DNA of 25,742 nucleotides from a virus, in the IMG/VR virus record IMGVR_UViG_3300025642_000027, positions 1 through 25,742 of that record; one strand, 5' to 3'. The position numbers and the translations under genes are program-made. The notes under the pieces are model-generated. The model was not told the origin of the DNA, made no database searches, and worked only from the letters and a program-made list of their open reading frames with translations. The first letter of the stretch is position 1. Every line of letters starts with the position of its first letter. This document shows positions 6,557-12,757 of this stretch, piece by piece.

Positions 6557-7525
6557 ATGCAAGTGATTTTAAACACGGCTTCAGTGTTATATCCAATTAC
6601 TTTGGCATCTCTCAAGCTCCATCTTCGTGTAGACAGCGGGTCATTTTCTGATAATGTGGATGAAAGTCAGAGTCTTGTGCCAGACGTTTACGCAATCCAA
6701 AACAATTACACCACGCATGTAGGAGATGGAATCGATGTACTCGGTTATACCGCCCTTGTGGTTCTCAACTCAGGGACCAATGGTGCGACCGGGACCGTTG
6801 ATGTGAAGGTCCAAGAGTCAGATGATGATATCACCTATACCGATTGGCCCACGGGAGCCTTCACGCAGGTTACAACGGTCAATGACAATGCAGTACAAGA
6901 AATCGCTTATACCGGCGTGAAGCAATACGTGAGGACAGTTGCAAAGGTCTTGCTGGCAACTTGTGAATTCGCCACAACGGTTATCCGACTGACCGCGACA
7001 ACGGTTGAAGACGACCTGCTAAACAATATCATCAAATCAGCGCGGGACTACGTTGAGGACATCACCCGCAGAACATTATTGACAGCAACTTGGGAGTATT
7101 ACCTTGACGAATGGCCGGCGGGTGACAGGATCAAGCTACCCTTCGGGAACCTTCAAACGACAAGCCTTGCCGTGTCATATGATGAAGTGGATTCGGACGG
7201 GAATAAAAGCACCGAAACCATGACGCTGACCACGGATTACCTGATCGAAACGTCCGGTTCCCAATGTGGAAGCATAGTCTTGTCATACGGAGAAACCTGG
7301 CCATCATTCACCCGCTGGCCCACGAAGCCGATCAAGATCCAGTTTCAGGCGGGGTGGACGACTGCGGCCTTAGTACCATACAAGATAAAAGCCGCATGTC
7401 TGCTCATTGCTGGCGACTTATATACCAACAGAGAAGCGCAGGTAATGAGTAGCCAGTCATATAGGCAAAACGAGACTGTGATGCGGCTTCTTGCGAGTGC
7501 CAGACTTTGGGATGAGTTTCGATGA
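6557..7525 (+). CDS. Head-tail connector protein with inserted beta-rich domain
   Basis: A 322-residue protein of the HK97 gp6 / phiE125 gp8 connector group, which forms a ring under portal. The connector core appears in two pieces: ITLASLKLHLRVD at residues 15-27, then EDDLLNNIIKSARDYVEDIT from about residue 152, followed by TWEYYLDEWP, IKLPFGNLQTT, a beta section with IKIQFQAGW and the final helices KIKAACLLIAGDLYTNRE. In ordinary members the two helices are separated by a short acidic loop. Here about 120 residues intervene, with strand-like runs (YTALVVLNSG, GTVDVKVQESDDD) resembling phage decoration-type domains. GTAAACC precedes ATG, a weaker ribosome site than its neighbours. Its end overlaps the next start (ATGA). 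Confidence 0.8.
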   Translation: MQVILNTASVLYPITLASLKLHLRVDSGSFSDNVDESQSLVPDVYAIQNNYTTHVGDGIDVLGYTALVVLNSGTNGATGTVDVKVQESDDDITYTDWPTGAFTQVTTVNDNAVQEIAYTGVKQYVRTVAKVLLATCEFATTVIRLTATTVEDDLLNNIIKSARDYVEDITRRTLLTATWEYYLDEWPAGDRIKLPFGNLQTTSLAVSYDEVDSDGNKSTETMTLTTDYLIETSGSQCGSIVLSYGETWPSFTRWPTKPIKIQFQAGWTTAALVPYKIKAACLLIAGDLYTNREAQVMSSQSYRQNETVMRLLASARLWDEFR

Positions 7526-7656
7526 CAGTAAAAGAATTAATAGAAAAGTTGAAGGATTGCAACCCTGACGATTATGTATATCGGGGCGATTCCGAATATG
7601 ATGAATGTGCTGTTACGGAAATTGAAACAACTAACGGAACAGTCTATATTTATTAA
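7522..7656 (+). CDS. 44-residue small phage protein
   Basis: A 44-codon ORF, MTVKELIEKLKDCNPDDYVY at its start and TVYIY at its end. It overlaps the connector stop by four bases (ATGA), the classic arrangement for coupled translation. The opening TVKELIEKLKD(x)NPDD is a pattern I know from small phage proteins of unknown role that begin with one amphipathic helix followed by a beta-hairpin. It is acidic. The coupling and pattern make it likely real despite its size. Function is unknown. Confidence 0.65.
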   Translation: MTVKELIEKLKDCNPDDYVYRGDSEYDECAVTEIETTNGTVYIY

Positions 7657-7677
7657 CATTTGGGGCTGGAGACGACG

Positions 7678-7725
7678 AAGGAAATCATTATTAATCAATG
7701 GCCAATTAACTTTCATGATTTCCTT
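7678..7725 (+). other. 11-bp perfect inverted repeat with inner stem
   Basis: AAGGAAATCAT (7678-7688) pairs perfectly with ATGATTTCCTT (7715-7725). Inside, TTAAT can pair with ATTAA around TGGCCA. This nested-arm design recalls the element at 4448-4517. It starts 21 bases after the stop of the 44-residue ORF. No T-run follows. Confidence 0.65.
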
Positions 7726-7842
7726 AGAGTGACGCGCCTCCTGTATCCCCCAAGCGATATCCCGGGACATCGACAAGGGTTAATCACTCCAATGAAAATA
7801 TTAGTATTTTAAAAGTGAAAAGTCAAGATAAATTTTAAACAA

Positions 7843-7931
7843 CTTGGAGATAGGGGCATCCCCTTCTCTGCCCTGAACGCCGCTACCCCCTGGCGGTTTC
7901 TCCAAGCCACCATAGGGGGAGAGGGTTTTTT
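7843..7931 (+). promoter_or_regulatory. Candidate cis-regulatory RNA that can mask a ribosome site
   Basis: An 8-bp stem CTTGGAGA (7843-7850)/TCTCCAAG (7899-7906) encloses two hairpins: GGGG-CAT-CCCC (7853-7863) and CGCC/GGCG (7878-7881 with 7892-7895). The loop of the second holds CCCCCT (7886-7891), which can pair with AGGGGG (7914-7919), part of the purine-rich ribosome site GGGGGAGAGGG for the ORF at 7933. Six T residues (7926-7931) follow. Alternatively, CCCTTCTC (7861-7868) can pair with GAGAGGG (7919-7925), giving a terminator-like fold. Two competing folds suggest a leader switch or autoregulatory site. No match to a known riboswitch class was recognised. Confidence 0.45.
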
Positions 7932-7932
7932 G

Positions 7933-8046
7933 ATGTTTTTAGACTTTATAAACTGGGTAATCAACTTTGAAATCAGATTTTTGGATGTGGTTTTCTGGAC
8001 TTATATTTCTGTAATGGTTTGGATAATATGCCGATCGGTGACTTAA
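7933..8046 (+). CDS. 37-residue small hydrophobic protein
   Basis: A 37-codon ORF with a strong purine-rich ribosome site (GGGGGAGAGGG) seven bases upstream. The product starts MFLDFINWVINFEIRFLDVV and continues with a hydrophobic stretch (VVFWTYISVMVWIIC, about residues 19-33) long enough for one membrane helix, then ends CRSVT. It overlaps the next small ORF by 19 bases. No similarity recognised; a small membrane-active protein is possible. The ribosome site is inside the candidate regulatory RNA. Confidence 0.45.
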   Translation: MFLDFINWVINFEIRFLDVVFWTYISVMVWIICRSVT

Positions 8047-8138
8047 TGCAACAGCAAGCCCTACCCATATTCCCGACGCCGAGTATTGAGTTGATACGCG
8101 GGTATTGCCGTTATTATAGCGGCTATTTGGTGGATTGA
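8028..8138 (+). CDS. 36-residue ORF sharing its first six residues with the next gene
   Basis: A 36-codon ORF in the same frame as the head-closure gene that follows, separated from it by TGA and TAA. It begins MPIGDLMQQQ, while the next protein begins MPIGDLNKRI, although the codons differ. The ribosome site is weak (GGATAAT), so translation would depend on coupling with the 37-residue ORF it overlaps. It could be a small real protein or a remnant of a duplicated gene start. No function can be given. Confidence 0.35.
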   Translation: MPIGDLMQQQALPIFPTPSIELIRGYCRYYSGYLVD

Positions 8139-8141
8139 TAA

Positions 8142-8462
8142 ATGCCTATAGGGGATCTCAATAAAAGGATTACATTACAGCATACCACTAAGGTCAGTGA
8201 CGGTATGGGAAATTTTACTACTGTCTGGCACGACACGGCCACCGTTTTCGCAGCTATTTGGCCCCTGTCAGCAACCGAGCGCATAATGTCAAAACAGTTA
8301 TCTGGCGAACTTACACACCGTATACGTATCAGATACCGGCGCGGCATAAGAACATCACACAGAATTAAGTTTGGAAACCGTTATTTCAATATTGACGGAC
8401 CGCCGATTAACCCGAATGAGAAAAATGAGTATCTTGACATCATGTGCAAAGAGGCAGTTTGA
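8142..8462 (+). CDS. Head-tail adaptor / head closure protein
   Basis: A 106-residue protein of the phage head-tail joining family (SPP1 gp16-like, Phage_H_T_join). These form a ring between connector and tail and close the DNA channel. The opening MPIGDLNKRITLQ, then GNFTTVWHDTATVFAAIWPLS, LSGELTHRIRIRYR and the near-final FNIDGPPINPNEKNEYLDIMC follow the family pattern strand by strand, and the length is normal. The start has GGTGGA upstream and comes after two closely spaced stops of the preceding ORF. The stop overlaps the next ATG by one base. Confidence 0.9.
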   Translation: MPIGDLNKRITLQHTTKVSDGMGNFTTVWHDTATVFAAIWPLSATERIMSKQLSGELTHRIRIRYRRGIRTSHRIKFGNRYFNIDGPPINPNEKNEYLDIMCKEAV

Positions 8463-8950
8463 TGAAGAATTTGACGGAAGCAATATGGGGGGAATTATCA
8501 GGTAGCGCATTATCGGCCCGCATCCAAAATAGGATGTTTAAGGGCCAAGCACCTGAAGGAACTACTTACCCTTACGCCGTATTTTTCGTGGTAACGGATG
8601 TACCAGAGCATACATTTACGGAAGATTTTGAAAATGTGGTCGTACAGTTTTCTCTCTTTTCCTCGGCGTCGGGAACGGAACAAATTGAAGATATGTATGC
8701 AGATTTACTAACCCTTTATGATGAGAATGATTTTTCCATAGAAGAAGAAGACCTGATATGGATGCGAGAGTCCAATACTGCATTCCTGGTAGAGGATCAC
8801 ACCACACCCACAGGAACACAAAGGATTTGGGCGTATCATGTGTCATTTGACGTAAAAACATTAAACGAGCCCTATGCTGTTGTCTGGATGGATACACCGG
8901 ATGTTATTTTTGAAGATACCACGGGTGTTGAATTTAGGAACCGGTCGTGA
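8462..8950 (+). CDS. Tail terminator/completion-like protein, paralog A
   Basis: A 163-residue protein similar to the DUF3168-type tail completion family, which caps the tail tube and joins it to the head. Visible features are MKNLTEAIWGEL at the start, TYPYAVFFVVTDVPEHTF, the strand VVVQFSLFSSASG, a helix (EQIEDMYADLLTLYDE) and a final TQRIWAYHVSFDV. I chose ATG 8462 because it follows GAGG by a normal distance and matches the next protein's start. It is about 57% identical over 136 ungapped positions to the next gene, by hand count. It carries an extra C-terminal tail of about 27 residues (starting PYAVVWMDTPDV). Confidence 0.75.
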   Translation: MKNLTEAIWGELSGSALSARIQNRMFKGQAPEGTTYPYAVFFVVTDVPEHTFTEDFENVVVQFSLFSSASGTEQIEDMYADLLTLYDENDFSIEEEDLIWMRESNTAFLVEDHTTPTGTQRIWAYHVSFDVKTLNEPYAVVWMDTPDVIFEDTTGVEFRNRS

Positions 8951-9357
8951 AGGATTTAACCACAGCGATATGGGGACAATTATTAGGCAGTGATTTAAGT
9001 GATCGTATATCTTCAAGGCTTTATAAAGGGCAGGTGCCAGACGGTGCAAGTTATCCATATGCGGTTTATTCAATATCTTCAATCACATCGAACCGGAATT
9101 TTACCGAGCATTATAAAGATGTTATTGTGCAATTTAGCCTTTTTAGCTCGGCATCGGGAACCACGGAGATTGAAAATTGTTACACAGACCTGAAAACTTT
9201 ATACGATGAGAAACAGTTTATAGTCACCGGATCAACCCTTGTGTGGATGCGAAGGATAAGTGCTGCATTTATCGTTGAGGACCATGTTACGCCCACAGGA
9301 ACGGTGAGGGTTTGGGCGTATCATGTGGATTTTGAAGTGTTGACCAGCTTGGATTAA
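8947..9357 (+). CDS. Tail terminator/completion-like protein, paralog B
   Basis: A 136-residue paralog of the preceding gene. It begins MKDLTTAIWGQLLG and shares exact blocks VQFSLFSSASGT, TLYDE, VEDH and TPTGT. It starts with GTG at 8947, overlapping the previous stop (GTGA), with TAGGA upstream. It lacks the C-terminal extension of copy A, which matches the ordinary length of the family. One copy is probably the true tail terminator; the other may have a separate neck role or be a dispensable duplicate. The next gene starts four bases later and belongs to the sugar-modification cassette. Confidence 0.75.
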   Translation: MKDLTTAIWGQLLGSDLSDRISSRLYKGQVPDGASYPYAVYSISSITSNRNFTEHYKDVIVQFSLFSSASGTTEIENCYTDLKTLYDEKQFIVTGSTLVWMRRISAAFIVEDHVTPTGTVRVWAYHVDFEVLTSLD

Positions 9358-9360
9358 ACG

Positions 9361-10020
9361 ATGATACCAATGCCCCAAATAGTTTATTTACAGACCATGA
9401 CAGCCTGCAACGGTCATTGTAGGTATTGCCCATTTGACGATATTTACAAGGGCAAGACAGAAAAGAAGATGTCTTTTGCCTGTTACAAAACGATAATCGA
9501 ATGGCTGAAGGATAACAATTATAAAAGCCGGATTGGATACCTCCTTCATTATGAGCCTACAATGGATTCACGTTTAGGCAAGTGGATTGAATATGCCAGG
9601 GAGATGTTGCCAGGCATATCCCTTGAGATAGCCACTAATGGAATTATTGACGCCCCGATTTTGAAAAAATTCGATAGGGTTGATTGTGCCCCGGCGGGGT
9701 CTTTAAAGGTCGCAACATCCAGGGCCGGGAATTGTAAGGCTACGCCGGAGACAATACAGAGAAAGCGGCTAATAGAACCCCCCTGTGCTGTGCCATCATG
9801 GACCATGCCAATTGCTGCCAATGGGAATGTCCTATTGTGCTGCCAGGATTGGCGGCATGAGGTTGTGGTTGGTACGTGGAAGGATTTATCAGCGGCAAGG
9901 AGTAAGCAATTATATTACGCTGAAAAGGCTCAGAAATTAGAGCTTGAAATCTGCCAGGACTGTATGGCAGGGAAAACGGTTGAAGAAGTTGGGGAACGGT
10001 TAGGAAAACGGACACCATGA
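9361..10020 (+). CDS. Compact radical SAM protein with SPASM/twitch-type C-terminus
   Basis: A 219-residue radical SAM protein. CX3CX2C at Cys16/20/23 (TACNGHCRYC) binds the catalytic [4Fe-4S] cluster and S-adenosylmethionine. HYEPTMDS sits where the usual GGEP-like SAM-contact motif is expected, and LEIATNG follows. The C-terminus has a twitch-type auxiliary-cluster motif: Cys142, Gly155 then Cys160 (CX12GX4C, followed by CCQDW), and CX2C at 198/201. SRAGN near 120 is familiar from radical SAM proteins in glycosylation loci. Most SPASM proteins have roughly 300 or more residues; about 60-70 residues of barrel appear missing between TNG and SRAGN. It has no good ribosome site and starts four bases after the tail-terminator stop. 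The substrate is unknown; the neighbours suggest a sugar or glycoprotein. Confidence 0.85.
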   Translation: MIPMPQIVYLQTMTACNGHCRYCPFDDIYKGKTEKKMSFACYKTIIEWLKDNNYKSRIGYLLHYEPTMDSRLGKWIEYAREMLPGISLEIATNGIIDAPILKKFDRVDCAPAGSLKVATSRAGNCKATPETIQRKRLIEPPCAVPSWTMPIAANGNVLLCCQDWRHEVVVGTWKDLSAARSKQLYYAEKAQKLELEICQDCMAGKTVEEVGERLGKRTP

Positions 10021-10649
10021 AAATTACAGTCTTTACTATTGCTTACAACGGATACGGAGTATTTATTCCACGCTGGTTGAAGAGCATACATTCGCAAACC
10101 TACCCATCCTATGAGATCATCATTGTTTTAGGACGCGACCACGGGTTAAAAGATATCCCTGGGGGTGCGAAAATCTTATACCACGATCAATCTGCAACAA
10201 TGGGATTCCTTCGTAATTTGGCAATAGATGCGGCCACTGGTGATTATATGTTCTATTTTTCAGCCGATGACATATTACTCGGAAATGCTTTACGGGAGAT
10301 TAGTAACGTAAACGCTGACATTATTGCGCTCCGTTATTATAAAGAACATGAGGTGCATGTTACACCAGAAATAATGGCTGAAAAATTGGGGGAATGGGAA
10401 ACACTTTATACCGATTGTTGCGGATATATGGCTTTTAAAAAAGGCTTGCGATATGAAGATACTGATTGGCCTAATTATCCATTATTGTTTCAGGCGTATA
10501 TGGAAGGATACACATTCAGGAGAACAAAAGAGCCTGGAGCGGTTTATATAAAGCGGCATGGTGGCCATGGTCGGGTATTTGCAAACAATGTTCAAGGGAC
10601 CGGTGAAATAATGAAATACCTTGTGCAATATGGGCTTATAACTGAATGA
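10017..10649 (+). CDS. Family 2 glycosyltransferase (GT-A fold)
   Basis: A 210-residue enzyme transferring a sugar from a nucleotide donor. ITVFTIAYNGYGVFIPRWLK at the start is the typical GT2 beginning, followed by IHSQTYPSYEIIIVLG, the GFLRNLAIDAATGDYMFYF segment and SADD at about residues 83-86 as the metal-binding DXD-type motif. The C-terminal half (YEDTDWPNYPLLFQAY) carries the acidic acceptor-side residues and is short. No membrane segment, so it acts in the cytoplasm of the infected cell. Start and stop both overlap neighbours by ATGA, implying coupled translation. The acceptor cannot be told from sequence. Confidence 0.88.
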   Translation: MKITVFTIAYNGYGVFIPRWLKSIHSQTYPSYEIIIVLGRDHGLKDIPGGAKILYHDQSATMGFLRNLAIDAATGDYMFYFSADDILLGNALREISNVNADIIALRYYKEHEVHVTPEIMAEKLGEWETLYTDCCGYMAFKKGLRYEDTDWPNYPLLFQAYMEGYTFRRTKEPGAVYIKRHGGHGRVFANNVQGTGEIMKYLVQYGLITE

Positions 10650-12757
10650 AAATTTTGATTACAGCATATTATGTGAACGGTGAAGGCGGATCGGGACGGT
10701 TTATGCGATGCCTTTCGTACACTTTGGCTGATATGGGCCACGAAGTGATGGTCTCTTCGGAACCAGAGGAAGTCCTTGACCGGGAATACGACTTGATTAT
10801 TTGCAGTCATTTCCTTCACAGGATCAAAGGAAACCCAGCACCTAAAATATGTATATCGCACGGGATAGTTGACAATGAATGGATTTACCCCGGTGCCCAG
10901 AAATATGTGTCGATAAGTGAAGAAGTAAAAGCTCACAACCTGAAATATGGGATACTCAGCGAGGTAATCGGGCAACCTATTGTGATAGGAGAGCAGAAGA
11001 GGCCTGGGGAGTTTTTGGAAAAGATCCTGGTCATCAGAAGACATGAAAACGACCCGTGTCCGTTTAAGTTCCTGGGTGAAATAGAGACAGTGGGGCGTTA
11101 TTATGAGCTTCGATATAGCGACCCAGAAATACCGATTGAAGATCAAATAGAGTGGGCGGATCTTTGTATTACACTTGGCAGGGGGGCCCTGGAATCAATG
11201 GCGCAAGGCAAGCCGGTCTTGGTTGCTGATAATCGGGATTATATGGGCGCAATAGGAGATGGATACATCACGCAAGAGAACATAAACGAGATTGCAAAGC
11301 ACAACTTCTCAGGCAGGCGATATAATATCCCATTAACCCGAGATTGGATAGAAGGCGAACTTAACAAATATAACCAGGATGATTCGGATTTTCTTTATGG
11401 GTACGTTACTAAAAACCACGAAGCCAAACAAATAGCAAGGGGGTATTTGAAAATGGTAGGACCAGGACAGGAAAAGAAGGAAGCTCAAAAGGGGTTGCTC
11501 TCTATTGTCATACCGATCTGGAACCAGCATACCATGACTAATGACTGTATCCAGGCAATTATGGAGAATACGGAAGCTGGAACCTATGAAATTATTTGCA
11601 TTGACAACGGATCAGACCCACCATACAAACCGCCGTTTTCAGGATTCAACGAGACTCGGATAATTCGCAATAAAGATAATAAAGGCTTCCCGATTGCGGC
11701 AAACCAGGGGATCAGGGATGCAAAAGGGGACGTGATTTGTCTGTTTAACAACGATATCTTTGTTACACCAGGATGGGCAGAACGGCTTTTAGCCTGGTTG
11801 GACGAATTTGACATTGTAGCACCTATGACAAACTACAGTGCCGGGGTGCAGCAGACAGTTATTTCATCTTATCAAACAACGGAAGAATTGGCCGAGGCCG
11901 CAGAACAATTCAGTGAAGAAAATGAGGGCCGGGCTCATAACGTTAATTTTGCAACGATTTCCATGTTCATTAAGAGGGAGATCTTTGACGACATCGGGTA
12001 CCTTGATGAAACATTGTGGCCGAGCAGTGGTGAGGACATTGATTTTGGTTTCAGGGCCAGGCAAGCAGGGTACAAGATGGGGATTGCCAACGATGTATAT
12101 GTCCATCACGAGGGGTCTCAGACATTCAAGGCATTGGAAGAATCTGGGTTGATAACTTACGGAGAGGTTATTGCTCAAAATGATAAATACCTTGCGGAAA
12201 AATGGGGCGAAGATTTTTGGCATAATCAAATGTATTACGGGAAAACTACAGTCCCGGGTGAGGATGCAGTTCGGTTGAATCTTGGATGTGGTGGATATCC
12301 AAAGAAAGGCTTTGTAAATGTTGATCAGCTTGAAAGCGTAAAACCGGATCTATTATCAGATGTAACGGATTTGCCATACCGACCTAACACGGCAGATGAA
12401 ATTTATTGCGGGCATCTGCTTGAGCATTTGTCATGGGATGAAGGGCAGGGCGCATTAAAGCATTGGTTGGATATTTTAAAGCCGGGTGGGGAGATTAGGA
12501 TAGTCGTTCCAGATTTTGATATATTGGCAAAACGATATTTTGACAATCCGACGCCGGGAGACTTGAAGCATCTTAACGATTTTTACATTTATTCTTACGT
12601 GCAGGAATCTCCACATCGATATTTTTACAGCGCAGGTCTTTTGAAAATGGCAATGGGGACGGCGGGGTTCAAGAAGGTTGAACAGTTGGCAGTTGATGAT
12701 CCGTACTTCGTGGAACCCGTCCCGTGGCAGTGTGGCTTTGTGGGAGTGAAGGGATGA
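10646..12757 (+). CDS. Three-domain glycan enzyme: GT-B-like, GT2 and methyltransferase
   Basis: A 703-residue fusion. Residues 1 to about 270 resemble a GT-B glycosyltransferase: MKILITAYYVNGEGGSGRF and HEVMV at the N-lobe, KICISHGIVD, YVSISEEVK, then LCITLGRGALESMAQGKPVL in the donor-binding lobe. Residues about 284-505 are a GT2 domain: LSIVIPIWNQ, CIDNGS, NKGFPIAANQG, FNNDIF as the DXD-type motif, and SSGEDIDFGFRARQAGY. Residues about 540-703 are a class I SAM methyltransferase: LNLGCGGYPKKGFVNVD, then DEIYCGHLLEHL and LKPGGEIRIVVPD. It overlaps both neighbours by ATGA. One chain could add two sugars and methylate one of them. Domain calls are firm for GT2 and methyltransferase, moderate for GT-B. 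Confidence 0.88.
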   Translation: MKILITAYYVNGEGGSGRFMRCLSYTLADMGHEVMVSSEPEEVLDREYDLIICSHFLHRIKGNPAPKICISHGIVDNEWIYPGAQKYVSISEEVKAHNLKYGILSEVIGQPIVIGEQKRPGEFLEKILVIRRHENDPCPFKFLGEIETVGRYYELRYSDPEIPIEDQIEWADLCITLGRGALESMAQGKPVLVADNRDYMGAIGDGYITQENINEIAKHNFSGRRYNIPLTRDWIEGELNKYNQDDSDFLYGYVTKNHEAKQIARGYLKMVGPGQEKKEAQKGLLSIVIPIWNQHTMTNDCIQAIMENTEAGTYEIICIDNGSDPPYKPPFSGFNETRIIRNKDNKGFPIAANQGIRDAKGDVICLFNNDIFVTPGWAERLLAWLDEFDIVAPMTNYSAGVQQTVISSYQTTEELAEAAEQFSEENEGRAHNVNFATISMFIKREIFDDIGYLDETLWPSSGEDIDFGFRARQAGYKMGIANDVYVHHEGSQTFKALEESGLITYGEVIAQNDKYLAEKWGEDFWHNQMYYGKTTVPGEDAVRLNLGCGGYPKKGFVNVDQLESVKPDLLSDVTDLPYRPNTADEIYCGHLLEHLSWDEGQGALKHWLDILKPGGEIRIVVPDFDILAKRYFDNPTPGDLKHLNDFYIYSYVQESPHRYFYSAGLLKMAMGTAGFKKVEQLAVDDPYFVEPVPWQCGFVGVKG

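Larger units (their letters stand above)
7657..7932 (+). other. 276-base non-coding gap with two RNA structures
   Basis: This is the longest gap in the window. It holds an 11-bp hairpin (7678-7688 with 7715-7725), an A/T palindrome AAAATA/TATTTT near 7795-7810, and a three-way-junction-like structure (7843-7919) just ahead of a small ORF. The frame of the 44-residue gene stays open after its TAA until 7812, but that stretch has no ATG with a ribosome site, so I do not call it. No tRNA-like fold or strong promoter is seen. Confidence 0.55.

Noticed and set aside
7660-7812. TTG-started 50-codon ORF after the 44-residue gene
   Set aside because: No ribosome site and the arms of a perfect hairpin lie within it; a frame this long is common by chance.
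8462-9357. Template/variable repeat pair of a diversity-generating retroelement
   Set aside because: The similarity extends over whole proteins with ordinary substitutions, not adenine-specific changes, and there is no reverse transcriptase gene.
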